DNA of 37,820 nucleotides. Source: Bacteroidota bacterium. GTDB taxonomy: Bacteria > Bacteroidota > Bacteroidia > Flavobacteriales > Weeksellaceae. The stretch is taken from assembly GCA_023423715.1 (NCBI GenBank), contig JAFAFC010000030.1:1-37820 (forward strand), given 5' to 3'. The notes below the pieces were generated by a model. That model was not told where the DNA came from and searched no databases. It worked only from the letters and a program-made list of their open reading frames with translations. This document shows positions 16,081 to 23,421 of this stretch, in pieces. Position numbers and translations under genes: made by a program. The stretch's first letter is position 1. Each line of letters starts with the position of its first letter.

Positions 16081-17295
16081 TTAAAGGTTGCAATTTTCTA
16101 AAATTAATGCATAGCCTTGTCCAACGCCTATACACATGGTACATAGTGCGTAACGTTTATTTCTTCGGTTAAGTTCTTTTGCCGCTGTAACAACAATTCG
16201 GGTTCCGCTCATGCCTAGAGGATGGCCTAAAGCAATCGCACCGCCATTAGGGTTTACGCGTTCATCATTATCCACTAAACCTAATTCACGTGTACACGCC
16301 AAAGCCTGCGCAGCAAAGGCTTCGTTAAGTTCGATGATTTCCATATCTTCTAATTGAAGTCCAGCTCTTTTTAATGCTAATTGAGACGCTGAAACAGGTC
16401 CGATTCCCATAATTCTAGGTTCTACTCCGGTTACTGAAGTTGAAACAATTCGAGCTAAGGGTTTCAAGTTAAAATTTTTCACTGCTTCACCCGAAACGAC
16501 AATGCAAGCTGCAGCACCGTCATTTAATCCCGATGCGTTTCCAGCAGTCACACTGCCTTCCGATTTGAATGCAGCTTTTAACGAACCTAATTTCTCTAAA
16601 TTAGTTTGCGCTTTAATGAATTCATCTTGGTTGAAAACTAAGGCTTCGCCTTTTCTTTGCGGAATTGAAATTGGAATAATTTCTTCTCCCAAAATTCCAT
16701 TTTCTTGCGCATTAGCAGCTTTTTGCTGAGAAGCCAAAGCAAACTCATCTTGATCTTCACGACTAATGGAATACATTTCGGCTAAGTTTTCTGCGGTTTT
16801 TCCCATAGCTTCAACACCGTACATTTTTTCCATTTTGGAATTGATAAAACGCCAACCAAAACTACTGTCAAACATTTTTTGATTAGTATCGAAACCCATT
16901 TCTGCCTTCGAAAGAACATACGGGCCGCGAGACATTCCTTCTACACCTCCAGAAATAAAAATATCTCCTTCGTTGGCTTTTATTGCTCGGAAAGCATGAG
17001 AAATAGCGTTCATTCCAGAGGCGCAAAGTCTATTAACGGTTTCTCCGGGAACAGTCGTTGGTAAACCAGCTAACAAAGACGCCATTCTTGCTATATTTCT
17101 GTTGTCTTCGCCTGCTTGATTGGCGCAACCAATGATTACATCGTCAATTTTGTCGGTTGGGATATTTGGATTTTTTTCGACCAAAGCTTTAATTACATCT
17201 GCGATTAAATCATCCGTACGAACAGCTGCTAAGCTTCCTTTAAAATTTCCAATTGCAGAGCGAACTCCATCCAAAATATAGGCTTCTTGATTCAT
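16081..17295 (-). CDS. Acetyl-CoA C-acyltransferase (thiolase II family)
   Basis: 404-residue thiolase. Acyl-accepting Cys91 lies in NRLCASGMN; His358 is in GGAIALGHPLGMSG and the second catalytic Cys388 in CTMCIGVGQG. These are the complete set needed for thiolysis or Claisen condensation of acyl-CoA. The closest type by feel is the acetyl-CoA acyltransferase/beta-ketoadipyl-CoA thiolase group (FadA or PcaF like), but chain-length preference cannot be read. Start ATG 17295 gives MNQEAYILDGVRSAIG, the normal thiolase beginning; an upstream start at 17358 would add 21 unrelated residues. No fadB-like partner lies next to it. Confidence 0.94.
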   Translation of the reverse strand: MNQEAYILDGVRSAIGNFKGSLAAVRTDDLIADVIKALVEKNPNIPTDKIDDVIIGCANQAGEDNRNIARMASLLAGLPTTVPGETVNRLCASGMNAISHAFRAIKANEGDIFISGGVEGMSRGPYVLSKAEMGFDTNQKMFDSSFGWRFINSKMEKMYGVEAMGKTAENLAEMYSISREDQDEFALASQQKAANAQENGILGEEIIPISIPQRKGEALVFNQDEFIKAQTNLEKLGSLKAAFKSEGSVTAGNASGLNDGAAACIVVSGEAVKNFNLKPLARIVSTSVTGVEPRIMGIGPVSASQLALKRAGLQLEDMEIIELNEAFAAQALACTRELGLVDNDERVNPNGGAIALGHPLGMSGTRIVVTAAKELNRRNKRYALCTMCIGVGQGYALILENCNL

Positions 17296-17381
17296 TGTTT
17301 CGTTGTTATAGTCTATTTGCTTCTTTTGATTTGTTTTCAAAAAATTAAAGTAGCTCAAGATACCATTTAATTCGAAAATAA

Positions 17382-17417
17382 AAAAAGTCTCAAACCAAAA
17401 TAGATTTGAGACTTTTT
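17382..17417 (-). terminator. Intrinsic terminator of the MBL-fold hydrolase gene
   Basis: AAAAAGTCTCAAA (17382-17394) pairs with TTTGAGACTTTTT (17405-17417), a 13-bp stem with 10-base loop. Read on the minus strand it ends in a T run, 19 bases after the stop of the hydrolase gene. Confidence 0.9.
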
Positions 17418-17435
17418 ATCGAATTTAAAATGGGA

Positions 17436-18527
17436 TTATTCTAAGGTTTTCCACCACGAATTTGATGTTTTAGCATCAGTTGAAAGTGAAAGTTTTTCAC
17501 CAATTTGAGGCATGAGAAGTCCGTAATTCCCTTTTTTATTATCTACTACTTTTTCCATTGGCTCTTTCCACGAGTGTTTAGAAAGTTTGAATTTAGAATT
17601 ATGAACCGGAATTAAATTTTTGGCTTGCAAATCAAGCATCGCTTTATCCTGTTCACCTGGAAGCATGTGGATGTATCGCCAATCTTCGTTGTACTGACCA
17701 TTTTCTAAAATTGCGTAATCAATTCCTTGATATTTATCTCCAATTTTTTTGAAATGCGTATCATAACCCGAATCACCGCCAATGTAAATCGTTTTTGTTG
17801 GCGTTTGAACTACAAAGCTCATCCATAAAGACTGATCGCGTTTGAATCCACGTCCTGAAAAATGACGCGCTGGTTCTGCATTGAAAACAAATTTATCGTT
17901 AAAATTTTTCTTTTCAAACCAATCCAATTCAACGATTTTAGATTCTGGGAAACCCCAATATTCCAAATGAGCTCCGGTTCCTAAGCCAGTAACAACAATT
18001 TTCACTTTGGGTTGTAGTTTTTTCACGGTTTCATAATCCAAATGATCCCAATGATCATGCGTGATGACTAGGTAATCGATTTCTGGGAAATCGTCCGTTG
18101 TATATAAATCAGATCCAGCATACGCTCTTGTTGTGCTTTTCACGGGCGAAGCTGCACCACTGAAAACAGGATCAACTAAAATCTTTTTTCCATCGGTTTG
18201 AATGTAATAGGATGAATGACCGAACCAAATAAAAACATCTTCATTGCTTGGAATCTTGTTGATTTCTGTTTTTACAAAATGAAAAGGTTTTTTCGGCGTT
18301 CCGTTTTCCACTTTATCAAAAACAAATTTCCATAAAGCTTTGGGTAACGATGAATTTTCTGAAAGTTGTGGCGTCGGATTTAGATTTTTAAATTGACCAT
18401 CCTTGTAATTTGGAGATTTTTGGATGCGCTCCAAGCGTTTTCCAGTTGGTAATTTTCCGAATTGATCTTGCTGCATAAATGCCCAAACACCAACTACCAA
18501 AAGGATGATGAGTATAATTAATGTCAT
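17436..18527 (-). CDS. Membrane-anchored metallo-beta-lactamase-fold hydrolase (NAPE-PLD/UlaG-like)
   Basis: 363 residues from ATG 18527. An N-terminal hydrophobic helix (MTLIILIILLVVGVWAF) anchors the protein. The metal-binding HxHxDH motif is His157-x-His159-x-Asp161-His162 in THDHWDHLD; GHSSYYIQ precedes it and GGDSGYD and PVHNSKF follow, as in NAPE-PLD and UlaG type hydrolases. A lipid phosphodiester or lactone substrate is possible but unproven. A TTG start at 18599 would add 24 residues but coincides with an exact -7 box, so I reject it. A strong terminator follows. It is probably monocistronic. Confidence 0.88.
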   Translation of the reverse strand: MTLIILIILLVVGVWAFMQQDQFGKLPTGKRLERIQKSPNYKDGQFKNLNPTPQLSENSSLPKALWKFVFDKVENGTPKKPFHFVKTEINKIPSNEDVFIWFGHSSYYIQTDGKKILVDPVFSGAASPVKSTTRAYAGSDLYTTDDFPEIDYLVITHDHWDHLDYETVKKLQPKVKIVVTGLGTGAHLEYWGFPESKIVELDWFEKKNFNDKFVFNAEPARHFSGRGFKRDQSLWMSFVVQTPTKTIYIGGDSGYDTHFKKIGDKYQGIDYAILENGQYNEDWRYIHMLPGEQDKAMLDLQAKNLIPVHNSKFKLSKHSWKEPMEKVVDNKKGNYGLLMPQIGEKLSLSTDAKTSNSWWKTLE

Positions 18528-18596
18528 TGTAATTTTTTTGAGAAGTTTCAAAATCTTGTTTTTTTTCAGTTTACTAATCCAAAGACGAATTGGATG

Positions 18597-18604
18597 CAAA
18601 AATA
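18597..18604 (-). promoter_or_regulatory. -7 element for the MBL-fold hydrolase gene
   Basis: The minus strand reads TATTTTTG, an exact TAnnTTTG, 70 bases upstream of ATG 18527. This favours the internal ATG over the TTG at 18599. No TTG sits at a good -33 distance. Confidence 0.5.
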
Positions 18605-18644
18605 CTTTAAAAAGAGTTTCATGATATTTGTTACATATTTATTT

Positions 18645-18675
18645 TTTGCTTTCGCGGGAATAAAGGCTAACTTTA
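18645..18675 (+). promoter_or_regulatory. Probable promoter of the SRPBCC gene
   Basis: TTTG (18645-18648), a 19-base spacer and TAACTTTA (18668-18675), one mismatch from TAnnTTTG. The gene ATG is 24 bases downstream of the box. Confidence 0.5.
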
Positions 18676-18699
18676 GATAAACCAAAAAATCATAGTACT

Positions 18700-19125
18700 A
18701 TGCACGAAAATATTATTGTAAAACAAAAGCTAAATGCGCCAGTAGAAAAGGTTTGGGATGCAATTACCGACAAAGAAAATATGAAAAAATGGTATTTTGA
18801 TATCCCAGATTTCAAATTAGAAATGAATCAAGCGTTCAATTTTTATGAACCTGGAGGCGAAAACAAGTATTTGCATCATGGTGAGATTCTAGAAATAATT
18901 CCTCAACAAAAATTAAAACATTCTTGGACGTACCCTGAATATACCAAAGATAAAACCTTGGTAAAATGGGAACTGACTCCCGAAGGAGACGGAACGGTAC
19001 TTACGTTAACGCATAAAGGTTTGGAGAATTTTGAACATTTAGGAACCACATTTTCTCGTGAAAGCTTCGAAGAAGGCTGGAAAGAAATTGTAGAAAAATC
19101 TCTAAAAGAATTCGTTGAGAATTAG
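18700..19125 (+). CDS. SRPBCC / AHSA1-type domain protein
   Basis: 141-residue single-domain protein of the START/Bet v1-like AHSA1 group. The N-terminal KQKLNAPVEKVWDAITD, WYFDIPDF and C-terminal GWKEIVEKSLKEF are typical of this family, annotated variously as activator of HSP90 ATPase-like or SRPBCC proteins. They have a hydrophobic ligand cavity; function is unknown for most members. A promoter candidate lies upstream and a terminator downstream, so it is probably transcribed alone. Confidence 0.9.
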   Translation: MHENIIVKQKLNAPVEKVWDAITDKENMKKWYFDIPDFKLEMNQAFNFYEPGGENKYLHHGEILEIIPQQKLKHSWTYPEYTKDKTLVKWELTPEGDGTVLTLTHKGLENFEHLGTTFSRESFEEGWKEIVEKSLKEFVEN

Positions 19126-19151
19126 AAAACTTCCCCGATAAAAGTTATTCA

Positions 19152-19182
19152 GCGCAGATTTATAGGAGTCTGCGTTTTTTTT
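19152..19182 (+). terminator. Intrinsic terminator after the SRPBCC gene
   Basis: CGCAGA (19153-19158) pairs with TCTGCG (19169-19174), followed by eight T (19175-19182). Confidence 0.82.
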
Positions 19183-19237
19183 GTGGAATTTAGGAAAGGT
19201 ATAAAATTTGCTAATTATCGGCTAATAACCAACATGC

Positions 19238-19271
19238 TTTGATACAAATCCGTAACAAAAGCGTATTTTTG
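19238..19271 (+). promoter_or_regulatory. Probable promoter of the glutaminyl cyclase gene
   Basis: TTTG (19238-19241), a 22-base spacer and TATTTTTG (19264-19271), an exact -7 match. The ATG is at 19290, so the leader would be only about 12 bases. It excludes an in-frame TTG start at 19239. Confidence 0.6.
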
Positions 19272-19289
19272 AAAAAATATTTTGTGATA

Positions 19290-20312
19290 ATGAAACGTAC
19301 TCTATTTATTTCTGTATTGGCACTCACTCTTTTGGCATCTTGTAACAAGGATGAAAAAATCCTAAATACATTAAATGAATACAATACTTCGATGGAAGAT
19401 AAAGGATATCATTTTGGTGATGCGCTTCAACTTCCAGCTGATGTTTTAAATAATGCAGAAAAAGTAACCATCAATTTTGGAGAAAAAGAAACCGATAAAA
19501 TGGTGGTGGATCCAGCTTATTTTACGTTGGGAACCAACGCGGTTACATTTGTTATTACTAAATCTAATGGGGAAACCATTTCGCAAGATGCGAATATCAA
19601 TGTGTATTCTAAAACACCTGAAGCAAAAATTCAGTACGAAATTGTCAAGGAATACCCTCATGATCCTAAGAGTTTTACCCAAGGTTTCCAATATGTGGAT
19701 AATATGATTTTGGAAAGTGACGGTCAGTACGGGACTTCACGTCTTTGGAAATATTCTTTGGGCAGCACAACGCCAACTCAATCTGTTGATCAAGCGGCAG
19801 ATATTTTCGCTGAAGGCGCAACGGTGGTTGGTAACAAAATCTATCAGTTGACCTATCAAAATAAAAAAGGATTTGTTTACGATAAAAATTCATTGAAATT
19901 ATTGAGCGAATTCCCATATTCTAACATGATTGCAGAAGGATGGGGATTGACTTTCGATGGAAAACAGCTTATTTTTTCTGATGGAACCAAGTTTTTATAT
20001 TTCTTAAATCCAAGCGATCCAAGCAAAGTAGTTCGTCAGATTGGTGTGGCAAGTGATAAAAAAGGCTACGATCAATTAAACGAACTTGAATACCATAACG
20101 GATTTGTTTACGCTAATGTTTGGCAGCAACCGATTATTCTTAAAATCGATCCGAAAACAGGTGAAGTTGTTGGAAGTTTTGATTTTACCGAAATCGCTAA
20201 AAAGAATACCAAAGGAGCTGATGATGTTCTTAACGGAATCGCTTTCAAAGGTGATAATATGTTGATTACCGGGAAGATGTGGCCTACGATTTACGAAGTT
20301 CAATTCAAATAA
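19290..20312 (+). CDS. Glutaminyl-peptide cyclotransferase, lipoprotein
   Basis: 340 residues with a lipoprotein signal (lipobox LASC, Cys18). The first 100 or so residues after the lipobox form a beta-rich domain seen in Bacteroidota members. From about residue 110 comes the bacterial glutamine cyclotransferase beta-propeller: KEYPHDPKSFTQGFQY, then DGQYGTSRLWKYSLG, EGWGLTFDGKQLIFSDGT, NELEYHNGFVYANVWQ and DDVLNGIAFKGDNMLITGKMWP. This is the plant/bacterial-type enzyme that cyclises N-terminal Gln to pyroglutamate; here it would act on exported proteins, many of which start with Gln in Bacteroidota after signal cleavage. A terminator follows. Confidence 0.92.
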   Translation: MKRTLFISVLALTLLASCNKDEKILNTLNEYNTSMEDKGYHFGDALQLPADVLNNAEKVTINFGEKETDKMVVDPAYFTLGTNAVTFVITKSNGETISQDANINVYSKTPEAKIQYEIVKEYPHDPKSFTQGFQYVDNMILESDGQYGTSRLWKYSLGSTTPTQSVDQAADIFAEGATVVGNKIYQLTYQNKKGFVYDKNSLKLLSEFPYSNMIAEGWGLTFDGKQLIFSDGTKFLYFLNPSDPSKVVRQIGVASDKKGYDQLNELEYHNGFVYANVWQQPIILKIDPKTGEVVGSFDFTEIAKKNTKGADDVLNGIAFKGDNMLITGKMWPTIYEVQFK

Positions 20313-20315
20313 TAC

Positions 20316-20340
20316 AAGACGCTTTCGAGCGTCTTTTTTT
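20316..20340 (+). terminator. Intrinsic terminator after the glutaminyl cyclase gene
   Basis: AAGACGCT (20316-20323) pairs with AGCGTCTT (20328-20335), with a TTCG tetraloop and a T run after it. It lies 3 bases after the stop. Confidence 0.92.
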
Positions 20341-20353
20341 GTATATTTGGTCT

Positions 20354-21133
20354 ATGCCGAAAATCATTTGTAGTCTATTAATTCTCTGTTTTTCTTTTGT
20401 TGGAGCGCAACGTCAGGTGGCGTTGGATTCGTTTCAATTGAAAGGCGTGAAGGAAATGCAATTGGATGATTACGGCAATTTTTACCTCTACAAAACGAAA
20501 GATTTTAGCTTAACAAAAACGGATTCTACTGGCAAGATTTTGGGGCGACTGATGATGACGGTTCCTTTTCGTTTACAAAATGTTCAGAATCCGTTGAGCA
20601 TCATGCTTTTTTCTGAAAATGCCCAAGAACTCAAAGTGATTGATCAAAATTTAAATGAAATTCAGAAAGTTGATTTTCGATTGAATTTTGGTTTTATCAA
20701 AGCTGCTTATGCGGAAGATTTGCAACAAATATGGCTATTGGAAGAAAGTTCACGACGTTTGATTCAATACAATTTTAGAAATCAACAAATCATCAATTCA
20801 TTTCCTTTGTCGTTAGATTTCGGTGACGTTACTTCGATGGTGGTTTTTAATCAGAAATTGTATTTAATTTCATCAAAAGCGTTTCAAGTTTATGATTTTA
20901 AAGGAAATCAATTATTTCAAAAAGAAATCCCGAATTTGAAAAAAATCAAAAGAGAAAATGAGCGAATTCTGCTCTTTACTCCCAATGAAATCTACTCGTA
21001 TACTTCGCTAGATGGTATAAGTAAGGACTTTTCAAAAGCTTCCGCAGAAATTGTGGATAAAAACTCCGCTTCCTACTTTGAATATAGAGAGAACAAAGTC
21101 TATCTTTACGAAATCAATCAACAGGGCAGATGA
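20354..21133 (+). CDS. Secreted protein of unknown function, possible beta-propeller
   Basis: 259 residues from ATG 20354 with a signal peptide (MPKIICSLLILCFSFVGAQ). The mature part is rich in repeating beta-strand patterns such as DDYGNFYLYKTKDFSLTK, LKVIDQNLNEIQKVD and FQVYDFKGNQLFQKEIP, suggesting a small beta-propeller of about five blades. No catalytic motif is visible and I do not assign a function. A longer reading frame opening at 20279 runs back into the preceding gene and the terminator, so I reject that start. An exact TATATTTG box lies 4 bases before the ATG, which is too close for a normal start. The deoxynucleoside kinase gene follows 45 bases later. Confidence 0.7.
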   Translation: MPKIICSLLILCFSFVGAQRQVALDSFQLKGVKEMQLDDYGNFYLYKTKDFSLTKTDSTGKILGRLMMTVPFRLQNVQNPLSIMLFSENAQELKVIDQNLNEIQKVDFRLNFGFIKAAYAEDLQQIWLLEESSRRLIQYNFRNQQIINSFPLSLDFGDVTSMVVFNQKLYLISSKAFQVYDFKGNQLFQKEIPNLKKIKRENERILLFTPNEIYSYTSLDGISKDFSKASAEIVDKNSASYFEYRENKVYLYEINQQGR

Positions 21134-21178
21134 TTGAGCCATCTGTCTGATTTTCAATTAATTTTTTGAGATTTTAGA

Positions 21179-21793
21179 ATGCATATAGCCGTTACAGGAA
21201 ATATTGGCGCAGGAAAAACAACGCTTACCGGGATGTTGGCGAAACATTACGGATGGCATGCGCAGTACGAAGATGTAGATCACAATCCGTATTTAGAGGA
21301 TTTTTATTCAGATATGTCCAAATGGAGTTTTGCTTTGCAAATTTACTTTTTGGGAAGCCGTTTCCGCCAAGTGAAGGAGATTCGTGATAGTGGGAAAAAC
21401 ATCATCCAAGATCGTACGATTTATGAAGATGCGCATATTTTTGCGGAAAACTTAAATGACATGGATCTTTTAACGGATCGTGATTTCAATAACTATACGT
21501 CGGTTTTTAATTTGATGAAATCTTTCGTTTCGGCTCCCGATTTGTTGATTTATTTGCGTTCGGATGTTCCCAATTTGGTGAAGAAAATCTATAAAAGAGG
21601 ACGTGACTACGAAGCGTCAATTAGTATTGAATATCTGTCTAAGTTGAACAAGAAATACGAAAAATGGATCAATAACTACGATGAAGGAAAACTGTTGATT
21701 ATTGATGTTGATGATTTGGATTTCGTAGAAAGACCGGAAGATTTTGGTTTCATTTTGGAGAAAATTGAAGGTCAATTACACGGTTTATTTTAG
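21179..21793 (+). CDS. Deoxynucleoside kinase (dGK/dAK type)
   Basis: 204-residue P-loop kinase with GNIGAGKTT at residues 7-15, the conserved QDRTIYEDA segment (DRS-like), and the arginine-rich lid KRGRDYEAS. This is the deoxyadenosine/deoxyguanosine kinase family that phosphorylates deoxynucleosides in salvage; base preference cannot be stated. It acts in the cytosol. It lies 45 bases after the secreted propeller-like gene and 10 bases before the ArsC-like gene, so it is co-transcribed with at least the latter. Confidence 0.93.
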   Translation: MHIAVTGNIGAGKTTLTGMLAKHYGWHAQYEDVDHNPYLEDFYSDMSKWSFALQIYFLGSRFRQVKEIRDSGKNIIQDRTIYEDAHIFAENLNDMDLLTDRDFNNYTSVFNLMKSFVSAPDLLIYLRSDVPNLVKKIYKRGRDYEASISIEYLSKLNKKYEKWINNYDEGKLLIIDVDDLDFVERPEDFGFILEKIEGQLHGLF

Positions 21794-21803
21794 GTGATAT
21801 ATT

Positions 21804-22157
21804 ATGTTTACGCTGTATCATAACTCGTTTTGCTCCAAATCTAATTGTGCGTTAGAGTTTTTAGAAACCGAAAATATTCCGTATCAATTGGTTGATATTT
21901 TGAACAATCCTTTGTCGAAAGAAGATTTAGAAAAATTGGTTCAAAAACTGAATGTTCCCGTTCTCGATATCGTGCGAACGAATGAAAAATTATTTCAAGA
22001 AGAATTTTCGGATAAAAATCTGAGCAATGAAGAACTGTTTTTGGTTTTAGAAGCGAATCCTGAATTACTACAACGTCCAATTTTAGAATTTAATGAAGAA
22101 GCGATTGTTGGTAGACCATTCGAGGTTTTTAAAACGTTCGTTGAGGTGCATCAATAA
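21804..22157 (+). CDS. ArsC/Spx family thioredoxin-fold protein (arsenate reductase-like)
   Basis: 117-residue protein. The N-terminal TLYHNSFCSKSNCALEFL is an ArsC-type active-site loop, with Cys in place of the catalytic Cys of HNPxC and a second Cys two turns later; RPILEFNEEAIVGRP near the C-terminus matches the family motif. It may be a YfgD-like redox protein rather than a true arsenate reductase, as no ars genes are nearby. It begins 10 bases after the deoxynucleoside kinase stop and is followed by a strong bidirectional terminator. Confidence 0.88.
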   Translation: MFTLYHNSFCSKSNCALEFLETENIPYQLVDILNNPLSKEDLEKLVQKLNVPVLDIVRTNEKLFQEEFSDKNLSNEELFLVLEANPELLQRPILEFNEEAIVGRPFEVFKTFVEVHQ

Positions 22158-22176
22158 ATCAATTAATGGTAAAATA

Positions 22177-22211
22177 AAAAAATCCCCGAAACAAAATTTC
22201 GGGGATTTTTT
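22177..22211. terminator. Bidirectional terminator between convergent genes
   Basis: AAAAAATCCCCGAAA (22177-22191) pairs with TTTCGGGGATTTTTT (22197-22211), a perfect 15-bp stem with a 5-base loop. It serves the ArsC-like gene on the plus strand and the DUF493 gene on the minus strand. Confidence 0.94.
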
Positions 22212-22228
22212 ATGGTTTAGATAAAATT

Positions 22229-22534
22229 TTACAGCATAATTACGCCTTCAATTTTACCAACTTCTTTGTAGATTGTAATCACTTGATTAGCGTCTAATAC
22301 AAAAGCGCTCACCGTTATTGATGTGTATTTGCCATTCTTACTTTCTTTGTTTGAAAAAGATGTTTTGATACCATCAAAAACACGGTAGATCTCCGTTAAT
22401 TTTTGCTCGCTACTTGGAATGATAAATTTGTAAATATAATCTTCTGGGAAATCATGTGTTTCGGTTAATTTCTCACTAAGAGACGCATAAAATTCTTCTG
22501 GATCTTTGGCGCTATTTTGTTCTAAAATATTCAT
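22229..22534 (-). CDS. DUF493 (YbeD-like) family protein
   Basis: 101-residue protein with features of the DUF493 family: FPEDYIYKFIIPSS, KLTEIYRVF, SKNGKYTSITVSAFVLDANQVITIYKEV. The family fold resembles ACT-type regulatory domains, but no function is established for the Bacteroidota members. It lies 29 bases downstream of the DUF4197 gene on the same strand, so the two form an operon, closed by the bidirectional terminator. Confidence 0.85.
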   Translation of the reverse strand: MNILEQNSAKDPEEFYASLSEKLTETHDFPEDYIYKFIIPSSEQKLTEIYRVFDGIKTSFSNKESKNGKYTSITVSAFVLDANQVITIYKEVGKIEGVIML

Positions 22535-22563
22535 AAGTTTAATTCGTTTTAACGAAGGTACGA

Positions 22564-23235
22564 CTATTTCCCAAAAGCTTTGTAGATTTCGGAAGCGTTC
22601 TGTTTTTCGTAGTCTTCAATAATATTAAATAATCCGTTCACCAATTGTTCTGAAGCCAATTTACTCAACATTGAACCGTCCGCTGGAGCACTCGAATTTC
22701 CTAAAATATTTCCTAACAGATTATTGGCTTTCAATGCATTGTTAATAGGACGAATAATGTCAAATTCATTAAGCTTTTGATCTACCTTCGGCATAATGGC
22801 CTGAATCAATTGTTGGGATGTTTTTTCTTTCAAAATTTGAGTTGCCATTCCTTGGCCTCCAGTAGCAATACGCTCTACATCCTGACTGGTAAGGGAATTA
22901 ACGGCATTCACCAAAATTGGTTCCGAAAGATCAACGGTATAAGCAGCTGCTTGTGCGATATAGTCTTTTTCTTTAGCTACAAGATTTGGCGCAACGCCTT
23001 CTAGCAATGTGTTTATTGCTCGTAACTCTTTCGGTAACGCTTTATCAATAAGGTCACTTTGTAAGAATGCATTTTTATTTTTGAAAATACCAACTCCCTT
23101 CGTAATTCCGCCTAATAAAACCTTTTTTAGGATGGATACTCCGATTGCTGATGTTGCCAACGCAACACAAGAATGAGACACTGTTGCAACTCCGACAACA
23201 GAAACGGTGGCAATGAGTACATTTTTGGTATTCAT
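22564..23235 (-). CDS. DUF4197-like exported protein
   Basis: 223 residues. The N-terminal MNTKNVLIATVSVVGVATVS is hydrophobic and likely a signal peptide or anchor. The body is predominantly helical (KALPKELRAINTLLEG, AQAAAYTVDLSEPILVNAVNSLT, DVERIATGGQGMATQILKEKTSQQL) and resembles DUF4197, including the TGGxxAATxxxxxKTSxxL pattern. No function is known. It precedes the DUF493 gene by 29 bases. I found no exact -7 box on its strand upstream. Confidence 0.75.
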   Translation of the reverse strand: MNTKNVLIATVSVVGVATVSHSCVALATSAIGVSILKKVLLGGITKGVGIFKNKNAFLQSDLIDKALPKELRAINTLLEGVAPNLVAKEKDYIAQAAAYTVDLSEPILVNAVNSLTSQDVERIATGGQGMATQILKEKTSQQLIQAIMPKVDQKLNEFDIIRPINNALKANNLLGNILGNSSAPADGSMLSKLASEQLVNGLFNIIEDYEKQNASEIYKAFGK

Positions 23236-23342
23236 AATACTTGGATTTAGTAGAAGAAGCTAGTCAAAATTTACGCCAAAGTGTTTATTTAACGCAAATT
23301 AACACCGTCTTAAAAAAAATATAAAATTTAGTATATATTTTC

Positions 23343-23369
23343 TAACTTTGAGACAATACTTGTTTGTCT
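23343..23369 (+). promoter_or_regulatory. Probable susC promoter -7 box with adjacent inverted repeat
   Basis: TAACTTTG (23343-23350) is an exact -7 match. It is directly followed by AGACAA (23351-23356) and TTGTCT (23364-23369), a 6-bp inverted repeat with a 7-base spacer spanning the expected transcription start. This could be an operator. No TTG is visible at the usual -33 distance. Confidence 0.5.
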
Positions 23370-23421
23370 TACTTTATATGAATGAGTATGGAGAAAATCT
23401 TAAAGAAAATTGTTAACTAGT

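Noticed and set aside
18528..18599. Longer start at TTG 18599 for the MBL-fold hydrolase
   Set aside because: The codon overlaps an exact -7 element on the same strand, so it is unlikely to be in the mRNA.
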